A DNA stretch of 64,000 bases from Pelomyxa schiedti (Eukaryota > Evosea > Pelobiontida > Pelomyxidae): contig JAHLWZ010000811.1 of the NCBI GenBank assembly GCA_020536535.1, positions 1 through 64,000 on the forward strand, read 5' to 3'. The notes beneath the pieces were generated by a model, which worked only from the letters and a program-made list of their open reading frames with translations, made no database searches and was not told the origin of the DNA. Positions 53,776-64,000 of the stretch are shown here, piece by piece. The stretch's first letter is position 1, and each line of letters opens with the position of its first letter. The translations under genes and the position numbers were made by a program.

Positions 53776-56087
53776 TCAGTTATTATCATCAGGGTCGGCA
53801 GTCATAACTGGTTGCTCCTCCGGTGATGCCACTTGCTGGGCTCTTTTGCCTCTGTTTGTATTGATGAAGACTGCAGCCACTGCAGAGCAAACAGTAAAGC
53901 CACAACATAACATAAAGACAGCCTGGTATTGGTAATGAGGGAAGATAGGAAAACGAGAAATCAAAGTGTACACACATTGTATCCTGTCCTGGAATAATGT
54001 TCAGTTTCTTCAGAAGAAAGTGATGCTGATGTTGAAGATGACGGAGATAATGCTGACAATGAAGACGACGAGGATGAGTAAACAGGACAACTTGTTGAAG
54101 GTGTGTTGAATGCCTCCAACATAAAGCCTTGGTAAATGTTTTAGGTTTTTCTTTTATTCACTCAGACATACCAACTATTACTTGACTCAATGTCGTTCCA
54201 CAAATCATCACAAGGGTGCCCATTGCCATATATTTTCCACTAGCAACTTTCGACGGTAACGTGTCGCAAGTTACTGCGTAAGACAACTGAAATCACCAAT
54301 GAGAGGAGCCAAAATGAAGGGAGCTACCGTCCGGAAAATTCCGTTCCCAATTCCGTATCCCGTTGCTACAAAGGTGAGATTGCAACTAGGAGGTTAAAGG
54401 TGATATACCAACCACATACACCCAAGTCATATCTGGTACAACTGCGAAAGAAGCCAAGGCAACAGCAACAATAAACAAGGCAACGAGTATTAAGGGTCTT
54501 CTTCCAAGCTTATCACTAAGTGGGCCTGTTGGGAGAGCGGCAACAAGAGAAGCAAATAATGAGATCAATGAAAGAATTGCTGTAACCTTCATCAACAGTA
54601 AGTGCAAGGTGAAAAATCGCAAGAAAATACAGAGGCTGGTTCAGGTGCGCAAATTATATCTCCGATCCAATATTGGAGATAGACCATAACAGATGCACTC
54701 ATGAAAAAGCATCCTCTGAAGGATGTTAGCCTATATCATTGTTATCGGTACCAATACCCCATAACAAGTGAAAGAAGGAAATCGGGGTGCTTTTTTGGTG
54801 AGAATCTTCATCAATATAAGCAGAAAGGGAGATAAGACTAAGTGCACACAGATAGGCCTTGAAAAAGTCTCTAAAAGCGAATACAGATGCCTGGCATCCA
54901 TTCTTGATTTTTCGTGCCACTTCATTTCCCTGTAACTTATAAGTGATCCATATTTCTGTTGTATTGCAGACCTCTTGGATTTCACCTTCCTCACCCAAAA
55001 GTCTTTTTCCTTGGATAGTTGAATCCCTCAACTTCCACTGTTTTTCTTTTGCAAAAATTATTGTTGGTACAGTAAATACGATGAGGACGATGATGTATAT
55101 AATACAAATAACAGTAGTAGGCAGCGCAAATGCTGCAAATGAATAGCCTGTGTGATTGTTGGAAGGTCAAATTGTAGTTTAGAGTGACCTATGGCACTCC
55201 CTAAAAGGGAATGCGTAGTCATTAAACCAGAGGCCAATCCGTGTTGTGATTGTGGAGTAAGATCTGGGAGTAAGGCAGACATGACGGAGGTACCAAGTGA
55301 TAAGCCTGAAATTGCAATCATGTAGCTGTTGGTAATTGAGCAAATGGGCTGTTCAGCAAAGTGCTGTTGAGAAAGAGAACCCTGTGATGAGAACGCCAAC
55401 GCTTTCGGCAACAGACCCAATAAGGAAGCCAAACACCCCTATAATTGCTATTACTGTTGCTATCAGAATAAAGGGACGCCGCCGGCCTAATGGAATTGTG
55501 AACCATTGTACAAGAGAACCCCACAATATATTTTATACTAGTCTCATCAGGTTGTGAGCTATGTAATTTTACCTAATCTAGATGTGCAGGTATCACTCCA
55601 GTAGACAACAATAATGCCAGTCAATGAAAATATAATGCTAATTCCACCCACAATTGAAACAAGTGCAGCCGCGCCAGTCGGCTGAATCTCCCTGATTTCC
55701 AAGGGCAACAAAATCGAAGCCAAACTGGGGGGAAAAAAACATGCAGCAGGTTAACGCCGGGTCACCCAAATGGAAGAACGTCATCAAAACAAACCTGGTT
55801 TGAACCACTGCATAGCCAAACATCCAGGACATGAAAAGCAAAATGATGTACCATGACTTGGGCTCAACGTCACTGTGCTTCTTCATCCCCCTTTTCTGTT
55901 TTTTGGCGAAATTGGCAAGCACTTCTTGATTGTCGTTATTGGTTTGTCGAGTGCCTGAACGAGCCAGCTCAAAGACCCATCTACACAACGGAGCAGAGAG
56001 AGAGCCCCTCAGAGATTCGATATTCCATCTCCCCGGAGGTCGTGTCCGCCTAGGAAAGAGAAGAAGAAATGCAGAGAAGTCCCACAA
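53776..56087 (-). CDS. major facilitator superfamily transporter
   Basis: About ten exons, with spans such as SWYIILLFMSWMFGYAVVQ, LVSIVGGISIIFSLTGIIVVY and RRRPFILIATVIAIIGVFGFL. The loop 2-3 signature SDTCTSRLGRRRPFI matches the SDxxxSRxGRR motif of the SUC/glycoside-type MFS group. The second half repeats it (SDKLGRRPLILVALFIVAV), as expected for a 6+6 layout. The mid-part holds LPDLTPQSQHGLASGLMT, like known MFS sequences. The tail is soluble and acidic and ends TADPDDNN. The N-terminus is uncertain: the ATG at 56087 opens a long cytosolic extension, whereas a downstream Met near 55885 (KKHSDVEPKSW) also fits. The substrate is unknown; sugars are likely by motif similarity. Confidence 0.75.
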
Positions 56088-56317
56088 TCCCGAATAAGAG
56101 AAAATCGGTGCTACTATTCGGCTCCGGTCGAGGAGAATTTTTCCGAGGAGTACTTGGCTTTCTTAAACCGAGCTCAAATGCAGTCACGGTTATCCAAAAT
56201 AATACCTATCCAATCAACTTGCAATCCAGATTTTCCCCAGAACCTTCCGGGTAGGTTTCGGCTCTCTCCCTTGAGGTCTGAATCGAAATCTATCCACTAT
56301 GGAGGGCCTGGGGCTCG

Positions 56318-56595
56318 AGGGCCAGGGGGAGCCTGGTCTCTCAGTTTAATTTCCAGTCTGGAAAGTCCTGAGGGGGCGCCTCAGAACTTCCAGATCACAT
56401 TCCAGAAGTAGGGGGAAACCCAAGGGGGCTCCTTGGGTTGTGGTCCTCCTCAAAATTTGTAGCAGGACAGTAACAGGGGGAGCCTGAGCTGACCTGCTCA
56501 CTCTTCAAAGGGAAAATTTCCACTTGACTAAAAGCGAGCGGGATCACCGCGAAGTTCCCTGCCCCCAACTCCCATCCCCGGGAGGTGGGGCATTT
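56318..56595. other. cluster of at least five short G-loop hairpins
   Basis: Perfect stems with five-base loops beginning GGG occur at 56322-56336 (CCAGG-GGGAG-CCTGG), 56368-56384 (CTGAGG-GGGCG-CCTCAG), 56417-56439 (9-bp stem AACCCAAGG, loop GGGCT) and 56474-56486 (CAGG-GGGAG-CCTG). The last sits inside a longer stem closed by AGCAGG (56461-56466) and CCTGCT (56493-56498). A fifth, TGCCCC...GGGGCA with an inner CCC/GGG, is at 56560-56592. All lie in the intergenic space upstream of the MFS start and 3' of OTU1. Frames here are short and show no protein logic. This could be a structured transcript (5'/3' UTR or ncRNA) or protein-binding sites. Confidence 0.7.
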
Positions 56596-56833
56596 CAGGG
56601 AGGCGCGGCCCCGCCCCACTGTTCCGTGTTGTTCAGCCTCTGGGTTGGAAGGTTGAGTACTCCTCATTTTTTTTTCTATTTTTGAATAAATTACCCACTA
56701 CAGTACCTTCATTCTACTGTGCAGATGGGGAAAAGAGAAAGGCGGGAAGAGGTAAAAAACCATGTGTTGATCACAAATGCATATCTCACTTTCGAGAGCC
56801 CAGGCTCCAATCAGCACAACACATGACACACCC

Positions 56834-57652
56834 TCATATTCCACCAGATCCAACTTGGGCAAAGTTTGTGTGGCCAGTCTTTGAGGCATGGTCAATGGCA
56901 CCCTTCTGTCCCACAAGTCCAGAGCCACACACAAGGCACTGTAAGTCAAACTTGGATGTGTCTGTGAACTTGCGGGCCGATTTCTCCCTCGCCATGAATG
57001 CACGAACCTGAGCTTCAGTAGATTCAGCTTCGCGGCCGCGCCGCGGAAATACTGTCACATCACACTCCTCAGGTGCTCCTTGTTCTAAGCACAGTGCCAG
57101 AGCGTCATAGTGTATGCCGTCATAGATCTGAAGTTGGTTGGTGTGGATGTGATTTGGGGGATTATGGGATAACTCACAATGTAGGCTATGTCATTGTATC
57201 CTTCTGATTCCCCAAAGGGGACGATTTGACTTGATTGAATGTCGCATACAGCAATGACTGTGTGATAGTGCTTGCATAGAATAGAAAGTTCAATGGCTCC
57301 TCCCCAGCTGTCAGCCATCTAATCTAATTCGTAAGTCCAAGTGTGCTTCAATAGGTAGCTCCAACAAAGAAAAAAAGGGTTCTACCAGAATCCACATTGT
57401 GTAGTCTTCAGGTTGTTTCCCCAAAAATGCTTCATTGTAAGTTTCCGGGTCATTAAACACGGTCTCGGCAATCAAATGCCTCAGTCTATCCACTTCACTT
57501 CGAGAGTGGCCTCCAAGAACATACCTAAATTGGCACGCAAACACAACACAAAAAACAAATGAGCACCATGGATCCCAACATGACACAAACCCTACAGCAT
57601 TGAACAGACAACCATTGTCCGCAGGTATCACTCGACGCACCACGCTCATCAC
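56834..57652 (-). CDS. YOD1: OTU1/YOD1-type deubiquitinase, short form
   Basis: The OTU domain begins at once: VIPADNGCLFNAVG, with catalytic Cys in DNGC. It continues YVLGGHSRSEVDRLRHLIAE, MADSWGGAIELSILCKHY and SEGYNDIAYI, then IYDGIHYDAL with the catalytic His. The C-terminal C2H2 zinc finger is diagnostic: FDLQCLVCGSGLVGQKGAIDHASKTGHTNF, matching the YOD1/OTU1 tail. Introns are about 57586-57526, 57400-57321 and 57177-57130. The N-terminal UBX-like domain of animal and yeast OTU1, which binds p97/Cdc48, is absent, so this form may lack the usual p97 link or start further upstream. It cleaves ubiquitin chains in protein quality control (by family). Confidence 0.88.
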
Positions 57653-57793
57653 CTCGAATTAACCGGTTTTTATGATGGAATTAGTAAGCAAAACCCTCTT
57701 TGACAAGTCGAAAGGGAATAAAAATGTTTTGAATAGTGGAGTGAAAAAAATCAAACAGGATAGGATTGTGTGAGGGGTGTGGTGCGCGGGTCC

Positions 57794-58422
57794 TTAGTCA
57801 AAGAGGCCAAAACCACCCAAATCGACTCCTTCCTCCTCGGCGGGTTTTTCCTCCTTCTCCTCTTCCACCTTGGGTGCTTCCTTCTCTTTTTCCTTTCCCT
57901 TGCCACCCTTGCCTTTACCTTTGGGCTCTTCCTCTTCTGCAAGCAGCGAATTAGCAAAAAGAAAAAAAAAAAAAGTCAGATTTGCATAAGTGTGGTGCGG
58001 ACAGAAAAAGAAGAGAACGTAGAGCTATGTGCCAGAAAAGAATGAAAGAGAAACGAAGTAGAGTGTACCTGCTTTCGCCTCCTCTACTGGAGCAGCAGCG
58101 GGAGCTGCGGCACAGACCATGCTTCCCATCTTTGTTCTGCCCTCAGCAATGAGGGTGTTGATGTCCTTGCCTGCAAGGTTACTTTCAGACAAACACATAG
58201 TACGGAGTTGTTTTACAAACAATAATTGTGGAGAGGTTGTTATTGACTCTACAATAATAACAAACAAAAGACACACACACCAGCGAGTTCTTGAAGGAGA
58301 AGCTCGATTTTAGCTTCATCAGCGGAGGCACCGGCAGCGGTGAGGACTCGCTGAATGTCGGCTGAGGTGACGTTGGTGTTTCCGCCGAGGGCGAGGAGCA
58401 GGTATGCGGCGAGGTGCCTCAT
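57794..58422 (-). CDS. RPP2: 60S acidic ribosomal stalk protein P2
   Basis: Three exons. MRHLAAYLLLALGGNTNVTSADIQRVLTAAGASADEAKIELLLQELAG has the MRxxAAYLLxxLGGN start and the dimerisation helices of P2. The second exon gives KDINTLIAEGRTKMGSM and an Ala-rich hinge. The third gives a charged tail and the invariant C-terminus GFGLFD, which binds translation factors and ricin-type toxins in all eukaryotes. Introns are about 58275-58175 and 58068-57940. The charged region before the end is unusual: it is Lys/Gly-rich (GKGGKGKEKEKE) rather than the usual Ala- and acid-rich hinge. Confidence 0.93.
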
Positions 58423-58581
58423 TGTGGGATGGATCACAAAAAAAACGATCGAGCGAGAGTGACGGCCTAGCGGCGCCGAGTAATGCGAAAAAGGTTTGTT
58501 TGGAAAGAAAAGAGCCGCCGAAACTTGAAAGGGAAAAAAAATGAAGAGCAATTGGTTTTCGGACTGACGTACTGAGTTCAG

Positions 58582-61500
58582 ATGGCGCCTGCAGTCGGCA
58601 GTGGATCTGCCGCAGTCCTTCGTCTCCTTTGGGCGTAGACAAAGTGCTTGAGTTGAAGTTTGGGACTGGCGGAGGATAACAGAAGCTGAAACAGGTGATT
58701 AGGTGAAACAGTATACGCCGTATGCCGGACACGTGCCGAATCGGCAGCCTGCAGGCAACTTGTGTGAAATTTTTGGCTACCAACGAGAAAAGCCCGCTGT
58801 TGAGTGCTGATGTTGTCTCCCTCCGCGGCGGGTGCTTGCCGTCCTCTGCGCTTCCGCAATTATGGGACCAAGCTGAAGCAAACTCTTCTCGTGGCTTGGG
58901 TGCATTCCTTTTTACAACTTTCACTCGATTTGAGTCCAATCAACATTACCCAACGAAAATAACAAAAACCAAAACCAAAAAACACCAGATTCCGTAGGAG
59001 CACGGGTGATTCTCAATTTGTTGGAAAATATCCCGTCTCTGGCATCTCAACTTTGTCAACAGACTGGAGGTCCAATACATATGGCCCATTGTTGTCACAT
59101 TGATATCATGCAGGCATTTGCTCGCTCACAGATTGTTCCTTCCACAGAAACAGTAACTTTCTAGTATCGTTAATAATATCTCATTAGCAAGTTCTTCACT
59201 GGTTAGATCAAACTTGATTTCTCCAAGTCTGTTGATCTTTCTGATTCTTGTGTGATGGCCCTTCTGTGCTCTGAGCGCATTTCTTTACTGAGAATTGCTT
59301 CCCTTCGCTTCTCTGAATGCAATTCCATTACTGACTCAAGCTTCTCTTGTAAGTCTAGCATTTTTAAAGACTGTATTCACATTTTGTTGCAGTTGTTCAA
59401 AATCTAAGTGGTCTGCTTTTTTTTTTTCCCCACTTTCTTCCTTCTTTTGCCGTTTACTTCTCGTAGAAACTCTAGAGGAACTTGATTTCAAAGGATGCCA
59501 ATTTCTAACTGACCAAAGCATTAGTTCTGTACTTCAGAACTGTAGACAGTTGATGTACCTTGACCTATCCAAAACATGTGCTTCTAATACTTCTGTACGA
59601 ATAGCTATGGAGAGGTAACCCCGTTGTTGGTGGTAAGCACTGATAGAAAACAGATGCTGGAACATGCAGTTCCTGACCCTAGAGTCAGGCTTTATAACTG
59701 ATTCCATTCTTCCTACAAGCCCTCATCCTAGACTCAGGTCATTGATTATAAACAGAAAGTAGGAAAAAGCTGCTAAAGATACTTTGTTATGTTAATGAAA
59801 TACCTTCACAGTGACGATTTTGTTGAGGCAAAAATTTCGGATAGATTCCTTGAATTAATTCCTGCAAGGTAATGTGTCATCTCCACATCTATGAATGAAT
59901 GCAGAAAATGACTCCATATAAATCTAGTTTCCCTATGCTGGAGAAGCTAGAAATATGTGATGGTCATTTCACAATCCCCGTAATATTAAAGACTGTACAA
60001 TCTCTGACCCACCTTGAAGTCTGCTGCTTTCCAACCTTTGCAGACCTTAAACTGCATATATCTCTGCTTGCTCGTAACACGACAACACTAAAAATTGATG
60101 GAACTTGGAATGATGAGGGGACACTTGACTTGCAATATATACCTTGTGGACACCTTGCCCAATTGTTGTGTGTTAATATCAAAAATATCACTGTTTTGAA
60201 CCTTGAATGCTTATCTCTCTGCCGGAGGGCATCTACTCTCAAACTTTATTCTGTCACTGGTAGTGAGAAGTCACCACTATCTTTAATGCAGTCCATTGCA
60301 CAATCAGTACAAGGCATTACTAAACTTTCTCTGGGAGGGTGTTGTATGGCTTATGCTGATAGTCAATTATTACTGGACTTGTTGCCTTCCTTGAAGGAAA
60401 TCACTTTGGGTGTTACTTGTACTGGAACTGGAAGACCCTTTTTTTTCACCCACCAATGTGTAGAAAACATTGACATTACATTGAAACCGACACGGGCGCG
60501 GGATGTGGCTCCTGTAGTGCAATTTCTCTGTTCGCGGCTCACCACCCTGAAGTTCCTTTTCATAGTAAAGGTAACCAGTCACGTTCTGCAAACAATTGTT
60601 GGATTACTTCCAGTTAATCTGAGTTGTTTACTGTTGTCTGGATACAATATGCCAAAGACCACTATTTCACTGCGGCGCCTTACTTCACTGAAAAGGTTTG
60701 AGGCGCCATTCTCTGTGAACTGTTATGACTACAGCGCATTGCATATTCCTGGCACATTGGAGTTCGAGGAAAAAGATATCACGACTTTCCCACTGGATTC
60801 CGTAGCCAACTTACATACATTACACCTTTTTAATGCTCCGGTGCGCGAAACGGAAATTCAAGCTTTGGGGAAGATGCTTTTTCTCAGGGATCTGGACATT
60901 ACCAATAATTGCATTCTGAAAAGTTTTATATTGTCACATCCAACTCTCCATCACATTAGGCTCCTCCACGTCAATGAAGCGGAAGTGTTTATGCTGGATT
61001 GCCCACAACTTATTTCTCTAGATATAGATGGTTGTGCAAAAATAGCCAATCAAGTAGCTGGGAATATTGTGCATTACAATACTCCAAATTTGAGATACCT
61101 TCGTTGTATAATGACAACTTCTTTTGTAAGCCATTTAGTTTCCACTATCTTATGGGTTTTTTTTTATTTATGCAAGGAATTTGACGGAAATGAATACAAG
61201 AGTTGGCACCTCCCTCCCGAGACTTTCTCTATAAACGCTCTCCCAACCAATTTAATATCGTTGGAGTTGATGAATACCATCCGAATTTTACCTGAGGTTC
61301 AGTCCTCCTTCTAACGAGGTTACTCCAACTAACCTTCACCCAGATCAGGCTCACCAACCCAAACTACAAAATTGGGTGTCTGACACTTTGCGGGTGCTAT
61401 ATGCTTGAAACAATAACAATAGCTCTGCCGCACCTTTACGATTTCAATGTGAGGAGATGCCCCCGGCTCAGAGACATCACGATTCTGGCTTCCGGCGAAA

Positions 61501-61763
61501 TTGTGAGGATGGGTATATGCCAAGTGCAGGAGAATTTTACACTGAACCTCGGCGAAGACGTTTCATGCCTCAGAGTTCTGGACTTCCAGAATCCCTTTGT
61601 TTTCACTCCAGAATTTGTTGCTCATTTGACATCACACCCCACATTGGCACTCTCACTGGAGTACCTTGAAATTCCACGGCCCCCAGAAACTATGGACCTC
61701 CAATCCTGGTTCCGAAATATCTCTGGGGTATGCCCCTTGGCCAAGATCCACGTAAACAGTTGA
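58582..61763 (+). CDS. large leucine-rich repeat protein (F-box/AMN1-like style)
   Basis: The ATG at 58582 is followed by exons joining to LQATCVKFLATNEKS and LPSSALPQLWDQ, like the first segment of Dictyostelium-type LRR proteins. Then come NLLENIPSLASQLC, FDLSKSVDLSDSC and, from 59468, LEELDFKGCQFLTDQSISSVLQNCRQL. A large exon (59899 to about 61170) holds more than 15 irregular LRRs (e.g. SLTHLEVCCFPTF, LHTLHLFNAP, LRDLDITNN, LISLDIDGC). After a further exon the gene ends RNISGVCPLAKIHVNS at 61763. LRRs have the C-rich LDLSxxxxxT style of AMN1/F-box proteins, but no clear F-box was found. The role is probably protein binding. Several exon links between 59160 and 59900 are approximate. Confidence 0.65.
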
Positions 61764-61949
61764 ACAAAACAACACGCTTTCGTTTTCTCAACATCACGAT
61801 CGACCTAAAGCCAGGGCTGACCCCGAAATACATTTCCTTTTTGTCTATTATCAGATTTTGTGCTGGTTAAAGTTAACTTTTTCTTTCCCGGTTATCCGAA
61901 GTGAAGAATGTTCAACAATTTTTGATTAATCGGGGAACAAAGTACACGA

Positions 61950-64000
61950 ATGAGCACCAAGCCGATGTCGCCCAGGACCCCACAACCGGGGAATAATGCC
62001 AATCCGACTCCAATTCCCTCTGTTGCTTTGTGTCCTCTGACGCCACAGCAACAGCAAAATTTCCTCATGCTTCAGCAACAACAGCAGCAACGGCTGTTGC
62101 AACAACAACTTCTGATGCAACAAGCAAGGCAAAACATGTCTCCGTCATTGCAGCAGCAACAAATGCAGTCCCAAGCCGTGATTTTGCAGCAGCAGTTGCT
62201 CATTCAGCAGCAACAGGCCATGTTGATACAACAACAGCAGCGCCAGCAGCAAAGCCAGGTGCTAAATTGCTACGGAGTGGATAGTGGTGCCTTCAACAAT
62301 TTCAGCACCTACGGCAGCACTGCGTCGTCCGCGTCGCCGTTCGGGGTTATGGGAGTGATGCCGCAGATGTCAATATGCAATTCCATCGGACCGCCGCCCA
62401 GTTCCACCTTTCTATCTTCAGTGGGCCCGCCTCCTTCGGTCTCGTCTGTCTATGGCCGACCCACAATGAATTACAGGAGGGCACCGCAGCTTCAACAAAT
62501 TGCTGCTACAAATGGGTCCGCACTTATGTCAGTAAGGTAAAATATCATCTTCTATACTTCTCGGTCCCTGAGGCCAGGTAACTTCAAAAAAAGATTGGTC
62601 AACAACGCCTCTCCTGCAACTATTCCCTCTGGCTTGTGTATGCCTTCACCAAGTAACTCTTCGTATGTCCGACCCATTTCCATTTCGTCTGAGCATGTTC
62701 AGGGCTTTCCAACAAAAGTTCTCCCAATTTAGTCAAATGACCCAAATGCGTCAATTGCAGCAACAACAAACTCCAGCAGCGGTAAACAAAATAGCACCCA
62801 TCTTCTTTGCTTCTTACTATTATTCTCAGACACCCACCAATACTACTCCTGTTCGTGTTCATTCAACTCCAACTGCTTCAAGTGCACCAGTATGTTACTG
62901 ACTTCCTCCAAGAAATCTAATAGTAAAAATCAAGATAGCTATACCTAAAAAAAAGGAACCAGCTAAGCCTGGATATCCTACTACTAGTAGACCTGCCTCA
63001 CACCCACCAAATCCCCCCACCAAATCTTCAACACCCACACTAGCTCCTTTGAAGATGTCTGCAAAAGAAGTACTTTGCTCCTCCATTCAGTGAAAGTACT
63101 TACGTATGTAGGTTAAAACTTTCGATTCTGTCTGGTTGAAGTTAATCAAAAAACTGGAAAATACAGTAACAACAGAATTTTGGCCTATCTTAACCGAAAT
63201 AGGAAGGTACTATCCCCCAGTCTTTGGCATTAACATCTAATCCACTGTACCGTTAAGACAGGAGAACCATCAGTTGAATGAACCCATGTTGGCAAACCTT
63301 GAAGACTGTAAAAAAAAAATACTTGCAATTCCGAAATTGGGGACTGTGGGAGCAGCACCCACTGTACTCGATTGTGTATCTAGTTGTACAGGTATGCCCT
63401 GACAAAAAAATGTGAATATTCATTGGTAAACCAAGAAAAAACTGTTGAGGATTTCCTCAAATTATACAAAGACTTGAGATCGGCTGGCACATGGCTGGAC
63501 GACTCCATTTTTGAATACACAATGGAGCAACTTCACGCCACGCTGTGGCCAAAGTATTGTAGAGAAGTATCTTGCCTCTAATAATTTTGTTTGTTCTTAT
63601 TCTTTAAGTATGTAGATGAAGACCATAAACATAACACTAAAATTCGAAGTTTGCCTGAAATAACACCAGCACACCTTGGTGTTGCCCAAAAATTTTGGTT
63701 ATTTGACCCAGACAAAGGTGAAATGGTATTTGTGCAAAAACTTCACATAAATATATTCAATGTCTACCTTTAGAGTGCAGACAATTCTTACGCGAGCGCT
63801 ATTGAGGGTATGGATATGGCTCTCTTCTCTCAGGAGTAACGAATATTAACCTGCAACACAGCTATCCACCTTATCTCGAAAAAGGATTCACCTGCGAAAA
63901 AAGTAGATTGCCTAGTGAAAGTTGGTCATGAAATTTCCTGTTGCATTCGTGAATATTGGGGAAATGAATACTCTTCTGAAAAATTTTCTCTGTTTGTCTG
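61950..64000 (+). CDS. Gln-rich protein with VPS9 Rab5-GEF domain, 3'-truncated
   Basis: Exon 1 (61950 to about 62535) is Pro/Gln/Met-rich with multiple Gln runs. Short exons continue through 62600-63070 (e.g. AFQQKFSQFSQM, PTNTTPVRVHSTP, KKKEPAKPGYPTTSRPASHP). The C-terminal part is helical: KTFDSVWLKLIKKLENTVTT, EDCKKKILAIPKLGTVGAAP, EKTVEDFLKLYKDLRSAGTW. The VPS9 core follows: FEYTMEQLHATLWPKY, NTKIRSLPEITPAHLGVAQK, NSYASAIEGMDMALFSQ and SPAKKVDCLVKVGHEISCC, paralleling RABGEF1 (LRWVTPQML, KAITDIIEMDSKRVPRDKLACI). The window ends before the domain is complete. The protein would load GTP on Rab5-like GTPases at endosomes. The Gln-rich head is unusual for this family. Confidence 0.72.

Noticed and set aside
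62664-62704. Possible 22-nt intron in the VPS9 gene
   Set aside because: A 40-nt intron from the upstream GTATGT donor to the same area fits better.

Overview
The window is nuclear DNA from an intron-rich, gene-dense unicellular eukaryote. About thirty protein genes lie on both strands, roughly one per 2 kb, with 10-400 bp between most neighbours. Introns are short (mostly about 35-80 nt), GT-AG, and often end in a pyrimidine run. An LRR dual-specificity phosphatase, a cAMP-receptor-like seven-helix receptor, a TMEM181-family membrane protein, Pho80-type cyclin, MORN protein and VPS9 factor together fit an amoebozoan or similar free-living protist. The species cannot be fixed from sequence alone. 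I saw no rRNA, tRNA, CRISPR or transposase gene.

1-8.6 kb: the 3' part of a propeller-like gene (+) faces an LRR-phosphatase gene (-) that ends in a CaaX box. Next is a long membrane protein gene (-) that joins a secreted TULIP/BPI-like region to a duplicated PqiA module. A very close divergent pair follows: a tiny ORF and a CUE-domain coiled-coil protein. 9-19 kb: a GPI- or tail-anchored 5'-nucleotidase, exocyst subunit Sec10, and two membrane proteins of unknown function. 19-25 kb: an intronless gene for a 1529-residue Pro/Glu-rich anchored protein, head-to-head with a very GC-rich MORN gene. 25-32.5 kb: nuclear genes, namely an RPRD1/Rtt103 CID protein, a TIPIN/Swi3 fork-protection protein, a Q-rich protein, a UBZ/RING ubiquitin ligase and an RRM-RS splicing factor.

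32.5-35.8 kb is poorly resolved and holds an internally duplicated gene and fragments of beta-helix-like exons. 35.8-40.7 kb has three minus-strand genes: TMEM181, a cAMP-receptor-like GPCR and an unknown single-exon protein. 40.8-51.3 kb holds a secreted protein, a coiled-coil protein, a secreted GH31 glycosidase, an unknown gene, RAD23, TBL2 and a small membrane protein. 51.9-58.4 kb holds a Pho80-like cyclin in low-complexity sequence, an MFS transporter, an intergenic cluster of small hairpins, the OTU1/YOD1 deubiquitinase and ribosomal stalk protein P2. 58.6-64 kb holds a large LRR protein and a Q-rich VPS9 Rab-GEF that runs off the end.

Themes are ubiquitin handling (RAD23, OTU1, UBZ/RING, CUE), Rab/exocyst traffic (VPS9, Sec10), nuclear RNA and replication control (RPRD1, SR protein, TIPIN, cyclin) and environmental sensing or uptake (receptors, 5'-nucleotidase, GH31, MFS). 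This is an ordinary eukaryotic mixture, not an operon. The most unusual items are the TULIP-PqiA fusion, the LRR-phosphatase with a lipidation signal, the hairpin cluster near 56.3-56.6 kb, a possible 19-nt intron and the frame-broken duplication near 33.6 kb.
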